Below are positions 8,495 to 20,800 of a DNA stretch of 24,049 bases, in pieces. Position 1 is the stretch's first letter, and each line of letters starts with the position of its first letter. Under the pieces are notes generated by a model. That model was not told the origin of the DNA and searched no databases. It was given only the letters and a program-made list of their open reading frames with translations. Location: assembly GCA_937905985.1 (NCBI GenBank), contig CALCWC010000058.1, forward strand, positions 1-24,049, given 5' to 3'. Source of the stretch: an uncultured Verrucomicrobiales bacterium (GTDB lineage Bacteria > Verrucomicrobiota > Verrucomicrobiia > Verrucomicrobiales > Akkermansiaceae). Made by a program: the position numbers and the translations under genes.

Positions 8495-8556
8495 GGCGCA
8501 TCTGGAGAAACTCCGGATGCGCCTTGATAACCTTTGCGGCGTAGCCGCCTAACTTA
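8495..8556. repeat. Two-hairpin dispersed intergenic repeat, complete copy
   Basis: The first hairpin is a 13-bp stem (8495-8507 with 8511-8523, one G-T wobble) closed by AAA. The second is GCGGC-gta-GCCGC (8536-8548). The unit ends with CTAACTTA. On the minus strand the large stem is followed by TTTT (8494-8491), which resembles a weak Rho-independent terminator pointing toward the protease promoter; it could block read-through into that gene. The reverse complement of 8513-8556 matches 24006-24049 at 41 of 44 positions, so this is a repeated element and not a site specific to one gene. Confidence 0.8.
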
Positions 8557-8633
8557 CAAAATCGTCAATCGTAAATTGTAGATTGTAAATTACTTGCGTC
8601 TCCGGCGCCTCTGGCGCGGCATTATTTCCAATC

Positions 8634-8663
8634 TGTACTTCGCCCCCTTGTGCTTCGCCCCTT
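8634..8663. repeat. 15-bp tandem duplication
   Basis: TGTACTTCGCCCCCT and TGTGCTTCGCCCCTT stand head to tail and match at 13 of 15 positions. They lie upstream of the AT-rich block and promoter of the plus-strand gene. They could be a pair of regulator-binding sites, since the spacing is close to one and a half helix turns, or simply a slippage product. Confidence 0.5.
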
Positions 8664-8719
8664 TCTTTCGCTTTTTTGGGTAAAAAACTTTCAATTTTCA
8701 ATTTTTTTGCAAATTCGGC

Positions 8720-8748
8720 TTGCCTTGGGGTGGCAAATGCGGTATGCT
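8720..8748 (+). promoter_or_regulatory. Sigma70-like promoter of the giant SGNH protein gene
   Basis: TTGCCT (8720-8725) and TATGCT (8743-8748) are separated by 17 bp and each matches the sigma70 consensus at 4 of 6 positions. The block just upstream (about 8679-8716) is rich in A and T runs, as expected for an UP element. A start near 8755 would give a leader of about 79 nt. The leader has no Shine-Dalgarno motif near the ATG; it is A-rich and unstructured just before the start codon. Confidence 0.6.
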
Positions 8749-8758
8749 ACCCTCGTAA

Positions 8759-8800
8759 ATGCGTGTGGAGAAATTTATCCACACCGTTGCAAATTTTTGA
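8759..8800 (+). promoter_or_regulatory. Leader hairpin with a 13-codon upstream ORF
   Basis: In the predicted leader of the giant gene, GTGTGGA (8763-8769) pairs perfectly with TCCACAC (8778-8784) across an 8-nt loop. The right arm overlaps TTATCCACA (8775-8783), identical to a strong DnaA box; the left arm TGTGGAGAA is one base from its reverse complement. The same stretch encodes a 13-codon ORF, MRVEKFIHTVANF, starting four or five nt after the predicted transcription start and ending at TGA (8798-8800). Either the hairpin or the small ORF could tune expression; neither is proven. Confidence 0.4.
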
Positions 8801-8833
8801 AAAAACACAAACAAAACAAACAGAAAATCAGTC

Positions 8834-11800
8834 ATGAAACTTAGACTTCCGAATAAGCTTCAGGCTGCTCTTATGGCAGCACTGGCATCAGTTTCATTCA
8901 CCACTCTCAGCTCAGGCACCCTCTCCGCTGCCTTCTTCTTCGGCAGCCAGGCCTTCGCTGAGGAAGCCGCCGATAACCCCGCTGCAACCATCGACATCGG
9001 AGACACCAACCTCGACCCCCAAGCTGCCATCGACGAAGAAGAGGGTAAGGGAGAGGCCAAGGAGCCCGGCTCCGCCCCCATCAACCAGGCCGGGTTCAAC
9101 GGTATCTACGGCAGCAGCGACGACTTCGACCGTCAATCCACCGCCGAAGCCGCCACCGAAGCCTCCATCGACACCGAGAATGGGGGAACCGCTGGTCAGG
9201 CGAACTACACCGGCACCTCCGCCGACCTCCCCTCAGACGACCTCGGCTTCACCTCCAACCCCTATGCCTCCGGCTCTTCTAACGGTTCGGTCGTGGATTC
9301 CCCGGTGCCCTCATTCACCCAGGCTCCGCAAATCGCACCCACAGGCGGTTATTCCGCCGCCGGCATCGGTTCCGGCAGCAGCACTTCCAACGAGACCACC
9401 ACCTCCCCCGTCTCCGTCTTCGGTAACATCGGCTCTGGTCTCGGTGCCTTCGGCGCCTCCTCTGTCAGGCTCGCCGCCCCTGTCAGCGTCTCTTCCCCCG
9501 CCACGTTAGGTGATGCGGGATCTTCTGCCGCCAGCCCTATCACCACTTTGGGCAATATCATGTACATTGGTGATTCCATTACCAATGGGCATGGTGGTCG
9601 AATCTCCTGGCGCTGGGATATGTTCAAGCTGCTCACGGACAATGGTGTGACCCAGGTGGAAGAAGGTATCAGGACCGGGCGCAACGGTGATTCTTCCGAC
9701 CACGTCGGCGCAACATACGGTGGCAGCACCTTTGCCAACCTTCACAGTGCGCACTCATCCGGCCGCGCATACGAAGTTTCCGGGCGAAACTCCAAGGGGC
9801 AGTACGACAGGTCCAACATCAAGAACTGGCTGGGGCAGTCCGTCACCAAGACCGATAGCCAGCCCTATACCGGCAACGTGTATTCTAATACGGCACCCAA
9901 CGCCACCGGCGGTGCCCCGGATACCTTTGTCATGATGATTGGCATCAACGATTACCTGTCGGACGATTTCAGCGACGAATATGTTGTCCACCACAACCTG
10001 TTGGGCTATAATAAGGCTACTGAATCGTTTGACGGCACGCTGGCGAGCGGCAGCGGGACTTGCGACTACGATGTCATCTACAACTCCATGCACACGGCCA
10101 ATCCGGATGCCGTCATCTATATCAGCAAGCTCACGCCGGAAGGTTCTTCCGGCAACCGCTCCAGCGAAAAATACGTCAGCGCCCTGAACAATTTCAACGA
10201 CCTGCTGGTGCTCTGGGCTGCGGAGAAGAACGCCAAGGACGGGCAGCATATTGTGGTGCTGGATCCCAACGCCGGTCTTGTGGATGTGACGAACAGTCTG
10301 GTGGGCACTACTTCCGGAACTGTAGTGCCCGGCTTAGGCAATCCCGCATTCTTTGATGACGGCCTGCACCCCAGCGTGCAAGGTGAGCTCATCATCTCCG
10401 GCAATATTGCCAAGGGCATGGGCTTGGGCGGCCGCACCGCCGGCCAGTACCGCAAGGCTGCCACCGATTTCTCACAACAGATTTCAGCCGTTCCGGAAGG
10501 CGCCACCAATGTCTCCATGAGCGGCAACTCGCTGGACTTTGGCGCTGCAGAGGCCTCCTCCGCCACCTTTGCCTGGGATAGTGCGGACCTCTCCCACGGC
10601 AGCACCGTGGAGTTCTCCCTCTTGCTCGGCAATGGTGAGACCGGCGGCTGGGATACCACCACTGATTTTGCCATAACCCTGGACGACGGCTCCCATGCCG
10701 GCACGCTCAACATCAACGAGGCCTACATCAAGTGGGGCAGCAAGCTTCTCTACAGTCAGGATGCATCCCTGCAGGGCAATGATGCCATTCGCATCGCCTA
10801 TGTCAACGGCAATGCGGCAGAGAGCCTGGACGGCGGCTTCTATGTGTGGCTGGGCGATATGATGATCGGTGAGGCCCTTTCCTCCTCCTCTTCCACCGCC
10901 GCGGGGGTTACCATGTCCTACTCCGGCAGTGGCACGGCTCTGGTCAGCTCCCTTGCCATGGAAGGTACGGGCTCCTTTGCTCCCAACACTTCCCGCAGCT
11001 ACAATGCCGATTACGCGTTCATTTCCGCTGGCAACCTCGATACCAAGAACACCAGCCAGGGGATCAAGGAAGTGGAAAGCTGGACTCTCTTGAGCGATCG
11101 CACATACGCGAACGCCCCCGGCAGCTGGGACCGATCCGCCTCTGTGAGCGATTCTCGTACATATACTGGTGCTGTCAGGAGCACCACGGTGACTGGCGAC
11201 ATCGATGTCCGCTATTCTGGAAACGATAATACCGGTGCGTGCGATGGCGTGATTGCCGTGTATGAAAATAACGCCACCGTGACCGGAAACGTCTATCTCC
11301 AGTTTGATGCGCCAAATGCCATTTATAAGCATTGGACTGGAGGTGGCGGCATGGCTGAGGCCTCCGCCTCCCTGGTAGGTACGTACAACGGAGCCATCAA
11401 TGGCAGTTTCACCGCCGTTATCAATGCCGGTTCTTTTGACTCCTCCGTGTATGGTGGAGCCTACACTGGCAATACGTCCATCACCGGTGGAACAAACGTG
11501 TATATCAACGACGGCCATTTTGCTGGCAACATCTTTGGAGGCGGCAGGACCGGCTCCATCCAGAACAGCTCCCGCGTCACCATAACCGGCGGTTCCATCA
11601 CAGGCAGCGTCTACGGCGGCGGTTCTGGCGGCACCATCACCGGCGGAACCTTCGTTACCGTCACCGGCGGCTACATTGCCGGCAACGTTTACGGCGGCAT
11701 GGCCGGCGAGACGGACGGCCACTATACCGGTTCTGTCACCGTGCAGGACAACTTGGCCGTTATTCAGGGCAACATCTATGCCGCAGAGGTGACCTTCAAG

Positions 11801-14800
11801 GGTATCTCCACTGGTACATCCAAGTATGGGCCGGCACATTATGCCGGCCAAATCCATGCCACAGACACGTTCAACCTGGACAACTATACTGCGTCTGACA
11901 TCCGTGCCGCAATCGTTACCAAGAACCTGGTCCTCAAGAACGGCACCAAGACCACTATCCGCGACCTCACGCTCACTGCCTGCACCATTACCGTGGAGGA
12001 CACCAGCGAGGGTACTATCGCCGGCACCCTCGCGCTGGGCAACACTGCCACCTACACCGGCAATCTCACGTTGCAGGACGGCCTCGTGATTGACATGGTG
12101 GGTTCCGGTAGCGGGAGCGTCTATTCCGATGGCGAAAATGGCTTCATCGTGGGTGGTGAGGTCACCGTCATGCAGCGCGGTACTTCCGGTACGCTCACGC
12201 TTGATACGGCCAAGCTGACCGGTGCCGGTGTCTTGGCCGGCAGCACCTTCACATATGATGCCACTTCCGGCGCTCTCACCGCCGCCGTACAGGGAGAGAC
12301 GGACACTTACTATGTGAACACCGGCACCGTGGTGTACGGCGGCTCCAAGAGCGCCAAGGATATCACCACCGCCGTCACGGTGGAGATGCGCCCCACTGCG
12401 GGTGCCACCCTGGAGCTCGCAGAGAACCTCTCCGCCGCCTGCACGGGCGGCATTGTGGTGGCCTCCGGTGCCGTGGGCGCCAATATCAAGATTGACTCCC
12501 CCGTCACACTCAATGCATCTCAGCTGCACGCCAATGCGGCCGTGGCCCTCCAGGGCAACGGCACCTACAAGCTGGCAGACGGCACCCGTGTGCTCACATC
12601 CAACATCAGCCTGGGGGCAGATTGGGCCGGTGCCGTTGAACTCAGCGGCAACATTGCTGGCGGCCATACCTTCCAGAACATTTCCAACAACAATTCCTTT
12701 GTCAAGCTGGCCGGGGTGAATACTTGGATTCAGTCTGGTGGAACTGTCGCTGCCAACTTGATATTGGCGGGTGACGACAACGGCAGCAAGACAGGGGCAG
12801 CGCTGATGATCAACGGCGCAGACAATGGAAAAACCTACACATTCAGCGGCAAAGTCAAGGGAGATGGCGATATCGCCTACACGCAAGGTGGGGGTACAAC
12901 CGATCCCCGCACCTCCGTGTTCAAATTTACCGGGAATATCTCCCAATGGACCGGAGACTTCGTGAACTACAACGGAAATGCAACCGGAAACCATCCCTCC
13001 CTGCGCCTGGAGGGCTCGGGCGCGGTCGTCATGGGCGGCGGCATTGTCCAGCGCAGCGGTGGCGCGCTGGATGTCTACTTGGGCGGTAACAACACTTCCT
13101 CCGTGGCAGTCAACGGCAATGTGGTGAACGAAGGCGGAGCGCTCAAGCTCAACATCAACTCCGACACCACCTTCGGCGCTAATGTTATCGGTATCAACGG
13201 CCTTACCGTGGCAAGCGGCCACCATGCCACCTTCAACGGTACCACGGGTATCAGCGGTACTTCCTCTATTGGAGGCACCATTTACAACTACGGTGACATG
13301 GAGCTTGCGGGGACGGTTACCTTGGGCGGGAGTGATACATCAGCTTTCGATCTGTATTCGGAGGGCCAGAACACTTATTCCGGTAAGAATGATTTTGAAG
13401 GCAGCGGCTTTGTTGTCTCCGGTCAGTATTACCTGGTAAAAAATGCAGAAGGTGGCACGGTGAATACATCCGGGGCAACCTTCTATGATGCAGAACATGC
13501 AACAATTACCCCAGACGTTCTCTCTGATGGCAGCCTGGTGTTCACCTCCGGCACTCAGGGTACGGTGTACTATGTCAATAAGGACCTTTCCTACAATGCA
13601 GGAGAGATGGGAACCGCTACTTCCTTTGTGGTGGCTGCGGACAAGACTTTCACAGCCTCCGGTGCAAACTTTAACGGCAGGGGGCTGGTGCTCAACTCCG
13701 GGTCAACCCTGAAAAATTCGGCTACAACATACTTTGCCCAGTCCCAGATTGCCGCCCTGCGCTTGAACGGTAATGCCACGGTTAACCTGGACGGAAAGCG
13801 TATCTCTGTCCAGACTGGCGGCACCAATTACAGCCCTGTGGAAATTGCCCTCAACGGTCATACTTTGAACATCACTGGCAGCGGCGGCGAAAACGATTAC
13901 TTCGGCATTGTGGGCAATTGCACGGTGGATTCCGGAACCATCGCCCTGAACGGCAACAAGTTCATGGTTGGCCACAACAACAAGGGAGGCCTCACCGTGA
14001 GCGCCCCGGACACCCTGATGACCATGACCAGCGGGTCCTCCCTGGTTTTGGCCGCAGGCAACAGCATCTCCCTGAAGGCCTTGAATATGGTGGGCTCCGG
14101 CAACGCCTCCATCGCCATAGATGGCACAAGCGCTGCGGGCAACCTGACCCTGACCCCGGATGCCGACCAACAATACACCTTCAGGGGCACCGCCAACCTC
14201 AGCAGCCTCACCCTCAACGGTGAGGGCACACAGGTGCTGGATTTGACTGGCGCCAGCCAGCTTGGCGCGGTGGCCGTGAACAGCGGTACCCTGGTGCTCA
14301 ACGCCACCAACTTCAACGGCACCATCTCCCAAGCTCCCGGCGCTTCCATCACGCTGTACGGCACGGTGGCGACGCAGGTGGCGGATTCCAATGCACGCAT
14401 CGAGGTGGTCAAGAAGACCGATCAGAATTTGACCCTGAAGGAAGGTTCCGGTCAATCCATCGCCAAGGTGACGATGGTCAACGGCAACTCCACATGGCTC
14501 TTTGCCCAGGCCATCGGTGAAAACGAGAAGGGTCTGTACACGGACATCGACCTGGCGGCAACCACCGGTTCCCAGAAGGGTCTCATCATCAACACCGCCA
14601 ACACCACAGCGCACATCGGCTCCCTGAGCGGTGTTTCCGGCACCGATGTGCGCGGCGACTATGGCACCGGTGCCGGGCGTGCGCTGGTTGTCCACCAGAA
14701 CGATGACACCACCTTCGCAGGAACTTTCTTGAATTGCAGTGATCGCAGCGTTTCCCTGACCAAGTACGGCAAGGGCACGCTCACGCTCACGGGCGCGAAC

Positions 14801-17800
14801 GTCTCCACCCAAGCGCTGACGGTGAACGAGGGCGCCGTGGCCTTCAGCGGCAGCGGCGCCTGGGCCGGCGCCATCATTGTGAACGATGGCGGCACAGTGC
14901 AATTGGCCCAAGGCTTCACCGTTAGCAATGCCGTTTCCGGCGCGGGCAACATCACCTACGGCGGCTCCGCCAACGGCACGCTGAACTTCGGCGGAAATGA
15001 TATTTCCGGTTGGACCGGCAGCTTCAACAATACCGGATCTGCCACAGCCACCCTGAACATCACCAGGAACAACGGTCATGTCAAGGCCGCCATCGGCAAT
15101 GAACAGGGCGGAACCATCAACATCACGTCCGTGAACGATGTCTTCTTCGACAATGTCGTCAATATCAACGACATCTCCCACAATACCAGCCACACGCTGT
15201 ACATCGGCACGGACAGCGCCAAGGGATTGACGGGCGAGATGACCGTCACGGGCCATGCCTCCACCGGACGCCTGGTGGTGGGCAATAACACCACTGATTC
15301 CGCGGCAGTGTTCACCCTGAGCGGCGAGAATGCCCGCCTCTCCAATAGCAGCGACAGCAGCAACCACACCTACGAGAATGTTGTGCAGGGTTACGGCACG
15401 TTTGTGGTGGCCGATGGCGCCACCCAGACACTGAGCAAACTGAATGAGACCAACAAAGCGTTCCACGGCACGTTGAAGGCCACGGGCGGGAACAGTGTCC
15501 TGACGCTGAACAGCGCGCTGGCGGACGATGCCTCGCTGCTTGCCACCGACGGCGGCAAGGTGGAGCTGGGCACCGCGGTGAACAGCTTGGGAACCCTGAC
15601 CGTTGAATCCACCGGTATCCTGAAGCTCTCCGAGAAGGACAGTGCCGCAGTTTCCGCGAACACCATCACGCTGGCCAGCGGTGCCATTTTGGACCTTGCC
15701 AATATTACGGGAGCAACCGGTACGGAAAGCATCACCCTGGCCACAACCTCAAACGGTATCAGTGGTGATTTGACCGGCGTGACCCTCAGCAACTGGACTG
15801 ACCCCACAGGCTATACCAGCTCGCTTGTCGCCCAAGACAACAACCTGGTGCTTACCTTCACTCCTGAGTACGACGGCCTGATTTGGGATGGCGGCCCCGG
15901 CACTTGGAATGTGGAAAATACTGCCCACTGGCACAAGGCTGGTGAGAGTGCCGGTACTTCCAAGTTTGCGCAGAATTCCGATGTCCGCTTTGAGGCCGGT
16001 GAGTCTACCGTCACGCTGGGTGAGAATATCACCGCCGGTACCATGACCCTGGAGAAGGATGCCGTGGTGAAGGTGAACATGAACAACCACACGCTTTCCG
16101 GCACTCTTGCAGGCGAGGGTACATACGACCTCTTGGCCGGAAGATCCTTGGGTGACCTGCAGATGAGCAATGATTGGACCGGTGCTGTGCGTATCAAGGA
16201 CCGCCCAGACAGAGGCAGTGATAGCATCTGGATGAATAACCTGAGCACAGAACGTTCTTGGTTGGAACTGTCAGGGTTTGACGGATATGATAGGTCTTGG
16301 GCCTCGACTGCCGGATGGGGTGATTTGACTGCCAATATCCGTCTGCTTGACAGCGAAACCGAACCTGCATGGAAGTTTGATGCCAATTCCTCTACGGGGA
16401 AATATACCATGAATGCCACCGGCAAGTGGGAGGGTTCCGGCGAGTTCCGTTTTACAGGCGGCAACTGGGAGGGTGTCAAGTTCACCGGCGATATTTCCGG
16501 ATGGGAGGGTAAATTGACCAACGCTGGATCCGGTCAGCGCGTTGTCACCTTTGCCGGCTCTGCCGGCACGGTGAAGGCCGCCATTGACAACACATCCACC
16601 GGCACCCTGAATGTGATTGTGGGTGATGGCAGCAATAGTTTTGCCGCCACCTTCACCAACACGGTGAATGCATCCAGCCTGAGTGTGACGAACAATGCCA
16701 CGGCCACACTCAAGGGGCAGACTGTGGTTGGAGCCATAGGCGGCCCCGGTACGGTTATAGTGGAAAATGGCGGCACACTGACGTTGACCTCGGCAAACCC
16801 CTCTTTCACCGGCGATTTGCGGGTGGCGGCGGGCGGCACACTGGGCTTCAGCGGTATAGACCAGCTCAACGCCGCGAACATCACGGTGGAATCAGGCGCA
16901 GCCTTCGACCTTGCGCGAATCTCACCGGCAGAAGCCTGTGAGATTACACTGGCCACAGCCACGGATACCCTGACCGGGCCGGAAGACTGGGATGGCATTG
17001 GCTTGAAGCATGCGGGCGGAATCTCCGACTATAAATACACCCTGGGCAGCAGTCAGGATGGGAAGAGCATTGTGCTGACGCTGGTGGCAAGCGATTTCTT
17101 GATTTGGGATGGCGGCAGCAACAGCTGGGACAAGGGAGAAATACCCCACTGGCATGACACCTCGGGCGGTACTTTGTCCACAAAGACCTACCAGGATGGA
17201 GACTGGGTGCGTTTCGACACGACATCCAGCGGCAGCGGGGCCACGGCCACGCTGGGGGATGACGTGCACCCCGGGCGGGTGAAGATAGATTCCGGTGTGA
17301 CGGTGAACCTTGACACGAACAACCACAGCTTTGTGGCAGACGGAGTTTCCGGCGCAGGTACCCTGGTCAAGCGGGGCACCGGCAATGCGGAGCTGGGCGG
17401 TTATGTAAGTCTGGCCGGCTTGACGGTGCAGAACGGCACGGTGACCGTGAATGCGGATGTGGATTCCGCCAGCAGCGTGGGAACGCTGAGCATTGATACG
17501 AACGGAACCGCCGTGGTGAAGAATGCCACAGCCACGCTTTCTTCAGGGGGGCAGAGCATTAAGGGCAGCCTGACGGTGGGAGAGGGCGCTATCGTATCGG
17601 TGGGTGGCAATGACAGCTGGAATTACAGTGCCGGCTCGGATATAACGGTGACGGTTGACGGCGGCACGCTTGCTTTCGGGAATAAACGTTGGACAGTGCA
17701 TTCCCACAACAAGCTGGTGCTCCACAATGCGACGGTCACAGGCGCGGGAGACGGGCAAAACGGCGCCCTGGATTTCGACGGTGGCAGCAATTCCCTGACC

Positions 17801-20800
17801 TCCAGCGGCACTTCTGTGGTTTCCGCCAACATCCGCTTCCGCAACAATACCACCGAGCTTGCGGTAACGGACGGCACGCTCACGCTGAGCGGCACGCTCA
17901 ATGGCGGCGGTGGTATCAAAAAGACAGGAACCGGCACGATGAATATCACCGGCTCCAACACTTATTCCGGAAGCACCACGGTTTCCGCAGGCACGCTGAA
18001 TGCCAATGCCCCCAACGCCCTGGGAACGGGCAGCATAACGGTGAACGGCGGTGCCGCGCTCAACCTTAATGCCGGCATGACCAACATCGGCAGCGTGACG
18101 CTGAACAGCGGCTCCACCACCAAGTTGGCGGGAGAGGACATGCTAACCCTTGCCTCAGACCAAAGCATGACGCTCAAAAGCGGCAGCACACTGGACCTTA
18201 CCTCCCTTGGCATTTTAACCAAGGGGTGCGACTACACGTTGGCAACCGGTTCTTTCAACCTGGAAGACGGGGTGGAATACACGCTTCGGAATATCGGGCA
18301 GAAGGATGATACCTGCCTCGCTGTGTATGGAGACAAGCTGCTATTGGTCTTCTCCGATGATTTGACTTGGAACGGAGGGAGTGGCGTTTGGTCCTACAGT
18401 GAAAGTGTGACACCCTGGCATCCTGACAACCTGCCGGAAACCCATGTGAGCTTTGCCGTGGGTGACAGCGTGACATTTGATGGCACGGGCGAGCCTGCCG
18501 TGGCAACCCTGAAGGAAAACGTGTCTGCCAACAAAGTGGTGGTGAATGCCGGGGAATCTCAGACAACCTTCACCGGTCATGATGTCACCCTGCACGCAAA
18601 CCTTCTTACCATCATGACCGCCCTGACGAGCGACGTGGCAGTGGAGGGTAACGCCACTGTGGCCCGGGATGCCGTGTGGACGCTCACCGGCACCACCAGC
18701 GAGGACAATTACACGCTCAATGCCATTGTGGGAGGAGAAGGACGCCTTGTGAAGACCGGAGCCAATACCGTGACCCTGAGCGGAACCAATACCTACTCTG
18801 GCGGGACCACGGTTTCCGACGGCACGCTGGTGGCCACGAATGCCCAGGCATTGGGCGCAGGGGCAGTGACTATGGCGGAGGGAACGGAACTGGATCTCCA
18901 GTTCTCCCAGGCTGCCGACTTCTCCAATTCGGTAAGCGGCGAGAATGCCGAAATCAAGGTGACGGGAACCGGCCAGGTTACCATAACCAACGGAGCTAAT
19001 GTCAACGTGGGCAAGACCACTCTGGAATCCGGCAACTTGCAGATAAAGGGCGGCAAAACCTTGTACAGCGGGGATGTGTACATCAACCATGGACGGCAGT
19101 TGACCTTGACCCCGAGTGATACCGGCAAAAAGTACGATTCAGCGGATGCAGCCCAAGTCAATGGTAAAGTACACTTTACCGGTTCATCGAATGCCACCGT
19201 GTACATGACAGACGGCTGCGTGAACTTTGCTGGTGGAGTCTATGTGGATCAACCCGGTGGAACCGCAACATTGCGGGGTGAGCATGACAAGAACCACTTC
19301 ATCCAGGGTCTGCATGGTCAGGATGCCGTGGTAACCCTGGCTCGCGCAATCAGCTCCGGTGGTAAAGCCGGCTACTTCAATTTGGAGAATCAGCAATCCG
19401 GTGATTATAGCGGAACGCTCAATCTCTCCAACGCTGCCACGGCAGACATGAGTGGTTTGCTGGTGTACAACGCTCCCCAAGGTCTGGCGCATGCAAGCGT
19501 GAATTTCAACGGTGCCAACAGGGCGGTGCTTGCCTTTATGGAAAACCGCAACAGCGGCACCTTTGATAATAATACCGGCAAACTGACCGGCGGAGCTTTC
19601 CAAGACGGAGCCGTGGCCGGTTTGGACGGCAGTAACGGTATTGTTTATGCTAATATGCTGACAGTAAACTCCTCTGCGGACACCATCCACACATACGGCG
19701 GAGTCCTGAACATTGGCAGCTTGGTGAAGGTAGGAGCCGGCACCCAGGCTCTTTCCGGCGACAACAGCTCCGGCAGCTTTGGCGTGTCCGTGAATGAGGG
19801 CACGCTGCTGGTGAGCAGCGTGGGCGGCTTGGGAACGGGTGCCGTGGATGTGGCATCCGGAGCCACGCTGCAGTTCGACTCATCCCTGGCATCTGCCGCC
19901 CAAACAGGAGCCATCACGCTGGATGCGGACGGCGGTGCCGTCCTGGCCTTCGGCGGCATGGATAGCAATGCTCTCTCTGTGACCGGCGCGCTGACGCTGG
20001 GTAGCGGCTCTGTGCTGGATATTTCCCGTCTGACACTAGGCGAGGACACGGGACGCGTGAAACTGGCTTCGGCAAGCTCCCTAGTTATTGTCGGGGAAGG
20101 GGGAGTGGAGTCTCTGACCCTTTCCGGCTACAACGGCTACGACCTTACCCTGGAACAATCCGGCAATGAACTTTGGCTGAACTATGCGAACAAGACCAAG
20201 ACCCTCGTTTGGGGCAATCACAAACACGATGGTATTTGGTTGGCGGAAGATCAAGAGGTGAGTCAGGAGAACCCGGGGCAGGAGCCGAATTGGCACAGAC
20301 CGAACGATGCGTATGTGCCGCTTGGTTTCCGAAACTACGACCGTGTGACATTCAGCAATACTGCCACCACCTCCTTGGCATCCGATGTGGCTACCGGCAG
20401 GCTGGAAATCGGCTCCGGGAAAACTCTTACCGTTAATGCCCAGAATGCTGGAAACGTCTATGATTTCAATGTGGACGACAACATTGAAGGCGTGAAAGCC
20501 AATTTGGTCATCAGGGGCGGTGCTTCAGAAACCAAGACCTCCAGTACCACCGTGGAGGGTAGCGTGGCTCTGGACAATCTGACACTGGACAAGGTGCATG
20601 CCGTTATCAAGGGGCATACAGAGGTGACCAACACGTTGGCCGTGCAGAATGATGCCACCCTGACTCTGAACAGCACCTCCAGCATTGCCACGTTGACTGT
20701 CAATGACGGTATGGTCACCTTGGGTGATAAATCCAGCATCAATCAGCTGAATGTCAACAATGGCGGCAACGCCACTGTTTCCGCCGATTCTACGGTGGAT

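Larger units (their letters stand above)
8418..8833. other. Divergent intergenic region between the two giant genes
   Basis: This 416-bp stretch has no credible protein gene. From left to right it holds the protease promoter (8438-8466), a two-hairpin dispersed repeat (8495-8556), an AT-rich patch of near-repeats built on GATTGTAAATT (about 8565-8592), a 15-bp tandem duplication (8634-8663), an AT-rich block that could act as an UP element (about 8679-8716), the promoter of the plus-strand gene (8720-8748), a hairpin with a short upstream ORF (8759-8800), and an A-rich leader with very few G leading into the ATG at 8834. Confidence 0.8.

Noticed and set aside
8764..8783. A replication origin, suggested by DnaA-box-like sites
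   Set aside because: Only one perfect and one imperfect site are present, both explained by a hairpin, and no dnaA, dnaN or other replication gene is near.
8650..8844. A 64-codon ORF overlapping the start of the giant gene
   Set aside because: Its ATG lies upstream of the predicted promoter, it covers the AT-rich control region, and its product is low-complexity. The shorter 13-codon ORF at 8759-8800 is kept only as a possible leader peptide.
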